From NCBI GenBank assembly GCA_036744005.1, contig DAINOJ010000018.1, forward strand, positions 1-43,266: DNA of 43,266 nt, read 5' to 3'. Positions 32,076-40,700 of this stretch are shown piece by piece (position 1 is the stretch's first letter; each line of letters begins with the position of its first letter). The notes under the pieces were generated by a model, which was given only the letters and a program-made list of their open reading frames with translations, ran no database searches and was not told the origin of the DNA. The DNA comes from CALCNS01 sp937897315. GTDB taxonomy: Bacteria > Bacillota > JAAYKD01. The translations under genes and the position numbers were made by a program.

Positions 32076-33449
32076 TTAGCCCCCCTTCAGAGCATGCGCA
32101 ATGGCTTCTTGAATGTTATGCACCACCTGTATTTGCAACTCCGGCACCTGGGGCAACTTACCCCCAGCTGGGACAATGGCCCGTTGAAAGCCCAACCGAG
32201 CCGCTTCACGCAAGCGTTGCTCTAACCGCGGCACATTGCGCAACTCGCCGGTTAAGCCCACTTCGCCTATTGCCACTGTTTGCGCATCGACCGCTCGTTC
32301 GCGGTAGGACGAAGCCAACGCCAAAACCACCGCCAAATCGGCACTGGGCTCACTAATGCGCAAGCCCCCCGCCACGTTGATGTAGGCATCGAGCATGCCC
32401 ATTTGGTAGCCCAAGCGCTTTTCCAAAATGGCAATGAGCATGGCCATGCGATTATGATCGAACCCGTTGGCCAAACGCCGTGGGTTTTGGTAATTGGTAT
32501 TGCTCACCAAGGCCTGCACCTCGGCCAAAATAGGCCTGCTACCCTCCAGTAACGCCGTCACTGCCGAACCGGGGTCCTGCAGCGGACGCTCTGCCAAAAA
32601 CATGGCCGATGGATTGCGCACCTCTACCAAGCCGCCCTCGGCCATTTCGAACACGCCAATTTCGTTGGTGGAACCAAAACGGTTCTTGACCGCCCGAATA
32701 ATACGAAAATTATGATTGCGGTCGCCTTCGAAGTACAGCACCGTATCGACCATGTGTTCCAACATTTTGGGCCCCGCAATGGTGCCCTCTTTGGTCACAT
32801 GGCCCACAATAAAGACCACCAAGCCCGTCTGCTTGGCAATGCGCATGAGCTGCGCGGTAATATCTCGCACTTGGCTCACCGTACCCGGTGCCGAAGTTAA
32901 ATCGCTGCGATACACAGTTTGTATGGAGTCTACAATGAGACAAGATGGCTTTAGCTTTTGCAGCAGTTCCGGCAAGAGGTCTAAACAGGTTTCGGACTGA
33001 ATCCAGACACTGGGTGGAATGTCGCCCAAGCGGTTGGCGCGCATTTTAATTTGCTGCACCGACTCTTCCCCGCTCCAATACAGCACCGGAGTTTTACCCT
33101 GCCCCAAAAGCAGCGTGGTTTGCAACATAAGGGTAGACTTACCAATGCCCGGGTCGCCACCCACCAGAACCAGGGAGCCGGCTACCAAGCCGCCCCCCAG
33201 CACGCGATCTAGTTCTTCTATGCCCACCGGCTTGCGCTCTTCGCTGCGCAACGCCACTTGCCACAAGGGCAACGGTTCTTGCAGCGGACCGCCCTCTTTG
33301 CTTAGCACCACCGGAACCTCGCGCTCTTCGGCAAACGAGTTCCAGCTTTCGCACTCGGGGCACTTGCCCAGCCACTTACCGGTTGTATACCCACAATTTT
33401 GACAAACAAACTTGGTCTTTTCCTTAGCCAGTACGGCCACCCCCTTCAC
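32076..33449 (-). CDS. radA: DNA repair/branch-migration protein RadA
   Basis: About 457 residues. RadA processes recombination intermediates. The N-terminal zinc finger has C16, C19, C30 and C33 (CQNCGYTTGKWLGKCPEC), Walker A is GGDPGIGKST ending near 106, the RadA-specific KNRFG is at 255-259, and a Lon-like C-terminal domain follows. The GTG at 33449 is the longest start but lacks a ribosome site. AGGGGGTGG is instead well spaced from a CTG at 33431, which would give LAKEKTKFVCQ, the typical RadA beginning. First gene of the housekeeping run and adjacent to the accessory island. Confidence 0.96.
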   Translation of the reverse strand: MKGVAVLAKEKTKFVCQNCGYTTGKWLGKCPECESWNSFAEEREVPVVLSKEGGPLQEPLPLWQVALRSEERKPVGIEELDRVLGGGLVAGSLVLVGGDPGIGKSTLMLQTTLLLGQGKTPVLYWSGEESVQQIKMRANRLGDIPPSVWIQSETCLDLLPELLQKLKPSCLIVDSIQTVYRSDLTSAPGTVSQVRDITAQLMRIAKQTGLVVFIVGHVTKEGTIAGPKMLEHMVDTVLYFEGDRNHNFRIIRAVKNRFGSTNEIGVFEMAEGGLVEVRNPSAMFLAERPLQDPGSAVTALLEGSRPILAEVQALVSNTNYQNPRRLANGFDHNRMAMLIAILEKRLGYQMGMLDAYINVAGGLRISEPSADLAVVLALASSYRERAVDAQTVAIGEVGLTGELRNVPRLEQRLREAARLGFQRAIVPAGGKLPQVPELQIQVVHNIQEAIAHALKGG

Positions 33450-33468
33450 AGACAGTGAAATGGTCTAA

Positions 33469-33505
33469 AGTATACACTTCGTCAGGGGGGACAAGGAATC
33501 CTTGT
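33469..33505 (-). promoter_or_regulatory. Putative radA promoter with inverted repeat
   Basis: TATACT (33469-33474 on the minus strand) could be the -10 box; no good -35 is visible. The expected -35 position lies in a perfect 7-base inverted repeat, ACAAGGA-a-TCCTTGT (33491-33505), which is flanked by two runs of six G on the plus strand. Confidence 0.35.
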
Positions 33506-33527
33506 TAGGGGGGAGGGGGAGAGGAAA

Positions 33528-33553
33528 AGAGCAACGCTGGATTGCGATGCTCT
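33528..33553 (-). terminator. Possible terminator at the end of the island
   Basis: AGAGCATCGC/GCGTTGCTCT stem (one mismatch, 6-base loop) followed by TTTTCC on the minus strand, about 50 bases past the KAP NTPase stop codon. Confidence 0.6.
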
Positions 33554-33599
33554 CGATTAATTTTGATTATATTCGATCAGGCATAGAAATCCCCCGCCC

Positions 33600-35477
33600 C
33601 TAAATCTCCTTTAAGTTGGGTTCATATAAAAAATCCCCCTTAAGGATTTCTAACAGTTTTACAATATCGGACGCCCCCCAAAACCTTGCCACAAACAACA
33701 GAGTACCATCTGATAAGGATATAGTGTCCTTGTCGTTTTCAGCGGAAATATGATCATAAGGTGGTATTTTTCCCTTCTTGTCATACTGTTTTAAATAGGA
33801 TAAATATCCGTGCGCAAATGCCTCTATGCAAGGGGTAATTGATCGACCATTATCATCAAGCACTTCCTCTTCTACTAAAGAGGGATCTGACGGCAATTCA
33901 ATGACCTCATCCTCAATAAGGATAACTTCATTTAACCAGCCCGTCTTCCCCTTCATATAAAATCCATCCCTAAATTTAAATGCATCCTTTTTATTCCAAT
34001 GAAGAGTTAACGCCGCATCACGAATTATATCATGAGCAAGGTTTCCCAAATTGACTCCACGACGGTTACCGCTCGCATAAACCACACGATTACCAGCAGA
34101 ATCAATATACTCAAACTCATACTTCTTTCGTTGCTTTGATCCGTTATCAGACTCTACACTAACTGAGTTCGTAATACTGGAAACACCTAAAACATTTTTA
34201 AGATCATAAAGCTCCTTTTCTTCAAGTACACCATTTCCACTCTTGTCTATCATTTCGAAGAATCTACTCATAAAACTTTTAAGTCTATCCTCAGAAACCC
34301 CTGCTGTGTCAATTTTTACCTCAAACTTACTTTCTATGTCAGATAAAGATTCGGTGCACAGAGTTTTTATCATTGTGCCAGTAAGATCTTCTCGCTTTTG
34401 TAAAATCAAATTATACATTCCTTCGTAAGAATGTTGCATACATAATGTAGCAAAAAGAACCTGCTTATTCTTATCTGTTTCAAGAATGTCACTCTTAACA
34501 ATAATAGTTAGTAAAAGGAAAGCATTAAATAATCGCTTCATAATACGAGGATTAATCCCGATAGACAAACGAATTAATTCCTCATATACTTTTAGCTCAT
34601 CCAGAGTATGCCTTATACCTATTTCATCAAAACAACTTCCAACATACTCAGTAATATTGTATTTGGCAACTGGCATCTTAAAAGGCACTTGTATAATTTT
34701 ATCGAAGAAACTTCGACCTTTTGCGGCGTTTTCTGCTTCACTATCGGAGAATTTACCATATTTATCCGACACACCTTTAACGACAACATCGTAATCAATC
34801 GCTAATATAAAAACACATTGAGGAACATCAAAGAATAACTTCATAACTTCCAACAGTTCGACCGCCTTTTTTGGCTCGAGCCTATCCAAGTCATCTATAA
34901 AAAATACAACTCTATCCGCTCCAGGAGTCGCTTCAATAGTATCCATAATACATTGTTCAAACACCGATTTTAAATCAGCTATAGCAGTTGCAGTGTCATA
35001 ATATTCTTTATCTTTAGAAACTGTTTCCACCACTTTATCCAATATCTCGACACCAACTCCACCAGCATATTTTTCTACACCAGCCCTTGTTCCTTGATAT
35101 AGGATATTCCCAGCTAATTTGATTGCACCCATAACATTGATCATGCCTTTTTTAGTTCTATCCTTGACCTTCATTTGATGCATCATATTCGAAAGAAGAG
35201 AAACTACTAGTTGGTCTTGCATGTTAAACTGGGAAAACTGCCAGGTGTTAAATTCAATAGGAATCGTCGTAATAGTCTTTCCTTCTTTCGTTAATTCCTT
35301 TTCAACAAAGTTCATTATAGATGTTTTCCCTGTTCCCCATGAACCTTGAATTGATATCGTCATTGGTGTATTACATGCCTCAATAAAAGTTGCTAACCCC
35401 TGAAAATACTCAGAAATATTAAACCTGTCTACTTGCGCGGCTTTATCTGTAAAACCTTTAGATTTTGGAACATTCAT
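33600..35477 (-). CDS. KAP-family P-loop NTPase with an EF-hand loop
   Basis: A 625-residue KAP NTPase. Walker A is IQGSWGTGKTS at about residues 43-53; Walker B is VVFFIDDLDRLEPKKAVELL at 190-209, the hallmark of the family; FNTWQFSQF is the conserved segment between. Typical KAP proteins carry membrane helices inserted between Walker A and B; here that region (about 108-150) is only weakly hydrophobic, so a soluble protein is possible. Residues 411-422 (DKSGNGVLEEKE) form a canonical EF-hand loop between helices. The C-terminal ~160 residues are unrecognised. Start ATG follows GAGGGGGAT. KAP NTPases are frequent in anti-phage systems; here it is the third gene of the island, with its own likely promoter. 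Confidence 0.85.
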   Translation of the reverse strand: MNVPKSKGFTDKAAQVDRFNISEYFQGLATFIEACNTPMTISIQGSWGTGKTSIMNFVEKELTKEGKTITTIPIEFNTWQFSQFNMQDQLVVSLLSNMMHQMKVKDRTKKGMINVMGAIKLAGNILYQGTRAGVEKYAGGVGVEILDKVVETVSKDKEYYDTATAIADLKSVFEQCIMDTIEATPGADRVVFFIDDLDRLEPKKAVELLEVMKLFFDVPQCVFILAIDYDVVVKGVSDKYGKFSDSEAENAAKGRSFFDKIIQVPFKMPVAKYNITEYVGSCFDEIGIRHTLDELKVYEELIRLSIGINPRIMKRLFNAFLLLTIIVKSDILETDKNKQVLFATLCMQHSYEGMYNLILQKREDLTGTMIKTLCTESLSDIESKFEVKIDTAGVSEDRLKSFMSRFFEMIDKSGNGVLEEKELYDLKNVLGVSSITNSVSVESDNGSKQRKKYEFEYIDSAGNRVVYASGNRRGVNLGNLAHDIIRDAALTLHWNKKDAFKFRDGFYMKGKTGWLNEVILIEDEVIELPSDPSLVEEEVLDDNGRSITPCIEAFAHGYLSYLKQYDKKGKIPPYDHISAENDKDTISLSDGTLLFVARFWGASDIVKLLEILKGDFLYEPNLKEI

Positions 35478-35530
35478 AATGCTAATCCCCCTCTCAATAA
35501 TAAATCAATTGAAATTGGCTTTTTTATAAC

Positions 35531-35560
35531 ATTATAATCACCGTTTAAATCAGGTGTAAG
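35531..35560 (-). promoter_or_regulatory. Putative promoter of the KAP NTPase gene
   Basis: On the minus strand CTTACA (35555-35560), 18 bases, then consensus TATAAT (35531-35536), about 55 bases before the start codon. A short inverted repeat AGTGGT/ACCACT (35559-35582) sits just upstream. Confidence 0.5.
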
Positions 35561-35651
35561 TGGTAATATAAAATAAACCACTGATCGCTTGAAAAGTAAC
35601 CGCCTTTTTACCTGCATGTCGTCAATATTTCGGTTGACAAATACAACTAAA

Positions 35652-37763
35652 TTACACTTCTTGACGAGTCAAGAACTCCGACATCTGCCCATAGCCGCTG
35701 ATATATGCACCTTTCTGAGCTCTAGTCAGGGCAACATATAACAAGCACCTTTCAGAAGTAAGAGACTCCTGTTCGCTTACATTATCGGTATGGTCTATCG
35801 CAGTATGAAGTGGAATAATGCGATTATTTGCAGCTACGATGAACATGTATTGGAACTCAAGCCCCTTTACGCGATGCATTGTTGCTATGCGAAGGCCCTC
35901 TAAATTACGGTCGTCAGCCTTACTTCTTCTGATTTCAAATGTACGGAGACCATTTGCTGTGAACAAAGTGATATAGTCTTCCAGCAACTTGTGTGTACGG
36001 GCTACAACACAAATATTCTTGATTGCAACACCGATTTTCACTAGTCTCTTGATTTCAGCTAGCACTGCTTCAAATTCCTCATTTGCGTTTTTAAAGGAAA
36101 GCACCTGCGGAGCCTGACCATGTGTTAGTGACCGACAGCGATCTTCATTGTCAAACGCATCATCTAAATCGTCAAAGGAAATTCCATTAAGTAGTGCAAA
36201 CGCAGCTCTACGAATCTCTTCTGTTGTGCGATAATTGATTCTTAATACGCTGCTCCTACCGCGAATATTGATGTCACATTTGGACAGAGTTGCTTTATTT
36301 TTATAAATTCTCTGATGCGCATCACCCACAATAAAGAGATCATCAGTGTGTTCTTCCCCTGCAATGGTTCGGAGTAGGCGAAAAGCATTTGGGCTGAGAT
36401 CCTGTCCTTCGTCTACTATGACATGTTTATACCGAGCAACAGAAGATGTTTTAGTTACAAGCAGACGACACTCATACATTGCGGTATTTACATCTCTGAC
36501 CTTTCTTTCTTTCATCAGGTTTTGGTAAGATTCAAACACCTTCCAGAGGTCCATGCGTTTTTTACGATCGAGTCGTGTACCGCGACCGCTACGTGTTGCT
36601 TTGACATATTTTGCGAGACTGAATGCCTCCTGCGCAACAACTACACGATTCCATTCTTCTTCATAAAAATTGATAGGAAATTCATTGTTTATGTCATTCA
36701 TGGAAACCGCGTCTTCCCAGAGACCCTTCAACACATCATCATAAACGATTTCAGCTGTGTACCCGTGTTCACGCAGAAACTGAGATACCCAAGCGTCAAG
36801 ATTCAGTACATCAATCCGTCGAATCTCCTCAAGCGTGCAGATTTTCCGAAGATTATCTTTGATATCAGAAGCTAGGTTGGCAGTATAGGTTGTAAAGAGA
36901 ATACGTTCTTGATCCCTCAGGGTTGAAGCCAATTGCTTGGCTCGGTGCATTGCGACAACAGTCTTTCCAGTACCTGCTCCTCCAAGTATACGGGCAGATC
37001 CGGAATATACTTTGTTTACGATTTTCCTTTGCGTTGGATGTAAAAACACACGCCACATCTCAAGTGGTTCGGCCATGATGCGACGTAACTCTTCTTCACC
37101 TTCAACAACAACAAAGGATTTGAGCGTTTCAGGACTATCGAGTGCATCGGCTAGACTGCCGGTAATAGCAGACGTCTCTTTCTCCGATGCAATCATTGAA
37201 ATCACTTCTGCTGCGGGGAATCCCTCTACAACCCAAGAAAGAGATTCATACACATCGTCAGAAAAGCTCTTTTTGTTTTTATAAAAATCTGCAGCATCGA
37301 TTATTGAACGAGCAAAGGTAAGTTGCTCTTCTGGTAGGCCAAGTTTTGTAAGTTCAACATCTGAGGCAACGGAAAACAACATGCGCTTCTCTACTTCAGG
37401 TCCGAGATCAGGTACAGACACTATATCAAAGACCTGTATTGCACCTGTTCTTGGATTGACCTCGCATTTTTTGTTTTTTGCCCAAGCATAAGCTTCATCA
37501 TGGTGATCAACCCAAAGCAAAAGGTAAACACCTGTTTCAGGTTGTCGGACAACAATACCTCTGTAGGTATCGTCGATTCTGACAGAGCAAATCTTCTTAT
37601 CACTGCTGTCATTAAGCTTTTCGTAATTGATCCCGCTTGCGGTAGGGTTATTCCGGAATTTGTTGATAAACTCCGTAACTTTTCCCTGTATTTGACGGGG
37701 TAATGCTGCGAAAGCAGTTAGAAAGTCAGAGGATATCGCAACTTTGATACTTTCCGCCATCAT
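35652..37763 (-). CDS. UvrD/PcrA-like helicase with N-terminal RelE/ParE-like domain
   Basis: A 703-residue fusion. Residues 1-100 look like a RelE/YafQ-superfamily toxin fold: SSDFLTAFAALPRQIQGKV, the GINYEKL strand, KICSVRIDDTYRGIVV, and the LLLWVDHHDEAYAWAKNK end typical of the group. From about 235 an SF1 helicase follows: Walker A LGGAGTGKTV (260-269), motif II IVDEGQD (449-454 region), IVGDAHQRIY (478-487), INYRTTEEIR, MHRVKGLEFQ (629-638) and LLYVALTRAQKG (674-685). Two ATGs start the frame; GGAGGTGA precedes them inside the end of the large helicase gene, with a 4-base overlap (translational coupling). Whether the RelE-like part is an active RNase is not visible. Confidence 0.85.
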   Translation of the reverse strand: MMAESIKVAISSDFLTAFAALPRQIQGKVTEFINKFRNNPTASGINYEKLNDSSDKKICSVRIDDTYRGIVVRQPETGVYLLLWVDHHDEAYAWAKNKKCEVNPRTGAIQVFDIVSVPDLGPEVEKRMLFSVASDVELTKLGLPEEQLTFARSIIDAADFYKNKKSFSDDVYESLSWVVEGFPAAEVISMIASEKETSAITGSLADALDSPETLKSFVVVEGEEELRRIMAEPLEMWRVFLHPTQRKIVNKVYSGSARILGGAGTGKTVVAMHRAKQLASTLRDQERILFTTYTANLASDIKDNLRKICTLEEIRRIDVLNLDAWVSQFLREHGYTAEIVYDDVLKGLWEDAVSMNDINNEFPINFYEEEWNRVVVAQEAFSLAKYVKATRSGRGTRLDRKKRMDLWKVFESYQNLMKERKVRDVNTAMYECRLLVTKTSSVARYKHVIVDEGQDLSPNAFRLLRTIAGEEHTDDLFIVGDAHQRIYKNKATLSKCDINIRGRSSVLRINYRTTEEIRRAAFALLNGISFDDLDDAFDNEDRCRSLTHGQAPQVLSFKNANEEFEAVLAEIKRLVKIGVAIKNICVVARTHKLLEDYITLFTANGLRTFEIRRSKADDRNLEGLRIATMHRVKGLEFQYMFIVAANNRIIPLHTAIDHTDNVSEQESLTSERCLLYVALTRAQKGAYISGYGQMSEFLTRQEV

Positions 37764-40700
37764 TTCTCACCTCCAAATAATTCTGTACTAATCACATCGG
37801 ATGTCGTGAGTATCTTCCACCCAGCTGCTTCCGCTCTTTGTTTATCTTCTGTTTGTTCTATGGTCATAAAACCGATTAGTTTATCTGTCCATACAAATTC
37901 AATGGTGGCGAAAACTTCTCCAATGGCGTCCACAAGTTCAAAACCAACTTTATCAGGTGCTGTAATGCCTAAAGCCCTCAGTTTTTCTGCCATGATTACA
38001 GCTTCGGCATCAAAAATAATGTCTCGAATTTCATCCCATGCATCTCCATACTCAGCGGGAGCAGAATTCAAGGCTCGACCTGTCGTGGTGGATATAGAAA
38101 GTGAATAGTAGGCTAATTGCTCTATTCCTGTTGTGCAGGCTGCGATGAAGCGCTCTGCGAACTGCATAACATTAACGAAGTGCCAAAACCCATTCCATTC
38201 ATTTTCGTATTTATCGGTGCGAATATTTAGCCTGTCATCAAGAACTGCGCATACTGAAACAGGGGCAGTTCTATTTGTCTGCATGTCCGCCACTAGAATA
38301 CCACTATATATGGTTAAATGAGCATTAGTGCTACGTGGAATCCATTTGCCAAAAAACGTGCCGGGTTGAACAAAATTATCATCCGTAAAATGTGTCTGCT
38401 CGATTACTTTATCAAACGTGTCATTCCACTCTAGAAAAGCTAACGAACTTGAAGCTTTCGCGGGCTCAAGGAGAGACAAAGAATATGCTCTAGCCTGTGC
38501 AGCAAAGATCTCTTCGGCATTATCCAAATCGAGATAGAACATAAGTAGTTCAAGTGGTGACATCTTGTCAGGTTTAATTGTATCTGCTCTTGCAGCATTG
38601 ACGGTTGGCTGATACATTTTATTCCCATAGGGCATTTTGGCTGCCACGAGAGTTTCAGTTGCATAATCTCCCTGCTGTTGAAAAACCGATTGCACATCAC
38701 GCCAACTGAGAGACCAAACGCGATACCGACCACTTCGACGTACTGCTTCTCTTTTCAACGTATCATCAGCAACTTTATCTTTATGATAAATGAATCCATC
38801 AGTAAAAATGGCAACAGGCCGCCGTGATGATGACCCGATTGGGCTGATCACAAAATCCGGCTTACATCTTACAGATACACCTTCTGCATTATCTAATAGT
38901 ACTTGTGGTTCGATTTCCCAAGTGGAATCGTTGACCTTCAGAATATATCCTTCTTTATCATGTATCAATGCCTTCGAAATTTCGACTTTTCTGTTTTTGT
39001 TTCCAGTTTGTTCTAACACTTCTACAAAGAGTCGTTCCAACTCGCTGTCAAATAAAGAATTCACCGGAATATTTCCAAGCTTCTCAATTTTTCTAACATT
39101 GTCCTTACCACTCAGAATCGTTTTCAATATACGTATTGCAGTAGCTCTGGAAATGTTACCGATTTTTTGGCTTTGTCTATAAGCATAGAGACAATGGTAG
39201 CAACCATCCTTCTGAGGATCTTCCTTGCATGAACAGTTCTCGAGCACGGTAAGTGCTTTTCCAAAAATCTCTATGAGGGCGTTTTCTTCGTGCATCAGCT
39301 GCTTTAGGTAACCGGTGCCACCAGGAACAGAATCGTAAATTACAAGATATTGCTTCCTGTACTCAGCATTTTGAACCGGAACTTCACTAACTGTTGCCCG
39401 TAGATGGTCAACATTACCAAAGTATTCCTTCATCCCCAACATAAACGCTGCTGTAAAGGACTCTGTTCTGACATTGGATGCATCCATGGTTGTAGCAGGT
39501 ATAAGAAGACGCAATACTTCTGTAGAAAATTCACGATACAGGAACAGGCATTCTTCATATGGATCGTTATCGAGCGAAGAAATTTTTCTGGTTTTACAAT
39601 AAAAGGTATGTGCAGGTTTTCCTTGATCAGGTTGAATTTTTCCACAGTATTTGCAAATTCTAAAACCCTTTCGTACTTCTTCAACCCCGGAAACATACAT
39701 TTTTTCACCAACCATGTCGCTTTCGCCAAAGTTAATCTCACGCATCGTTGCTTTCTTTACAAACTCATATCCGAATGAAAACTCCTCGTTATCCATCTGA
39801 TATGCGCTGGAAATATCGTGATCTTCGTCAACATCAACTAGAAGTTGTTTACAGTAAAACACATTGGTGCGATCGTCGCTTTCATCGCTAATCATACTCT
39901 TGGTATAGTCCATATTGGAATATACCATCTGCACTTTCAGCATTGTACGTACCTGACCTGAATCAGCCCACGAAGGACTGCCGCACTGTGGGCAACTCGC
40001 AGTATTCTTGCCTACTTCCTCTATCTGAGCATGGGAACAGTTTGGGCATAAGCGCCATTTGGCAGTCTGTGCAGATGTAAGGTCGATTTGGTCTATGGTC
40101 AGTTTGCGTCCATCCACATAGAAGCTGTTATTCGGCGCGAACTCGCTAATGGCTGAAGATGCTGCACGGCTATACTCATATACAGATTTAGTATATTTTT
40201 TCTTTTCCGTGGGAGGAATCTCGGCACCGGGCTCTTCTTTTCGATACAATACTGCTTTCAAAATAATACCAGATTCGGGGAAGGCATAGTTCGGCAACAA
40301 GCCTTCATCTGACAGAAAATTAAACACATCTTTTCGGTTCAGTTCACGCTTTACATTGAGCAAGGCCATCTGCTCCGCCATCAGATCTTTTATTTCATCA
40401 TCATATGAGGTGTCATGCGGCTTACTTTCAAGTTCCTTAACCAGGTCCTTCAATAGCTTGATGCTAGCTGTAAGAGAATCACGTTGCTTCTTCAAAGCCT
40501 GAAATGATTCCAGAATACGAATATGCATCGGACTTTCTTTAAGTTTGTTACCTTGGGCAAATACACGAAGCTCATTTTTAGCATTTTCGTCGAGGTATTG
40601 TGCGAAAAGCTGAATGAATGAGTTCAACTGGTGAGTTAAGTTGTTTTGAACATAATTCAGAAAATTATAGGGAAAGACATCTACCTGAACACTATTAAGT

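Noticed and set aside
35559..35582. AGTGGT/ACCACT hairpin as a terminator after the UvrD fusion
   Set aside because: The stem is only 6 pairs with a 12-base loop and no U-run follows on the minus strand; an operator upstream of the KAP promoter is at least as likely.
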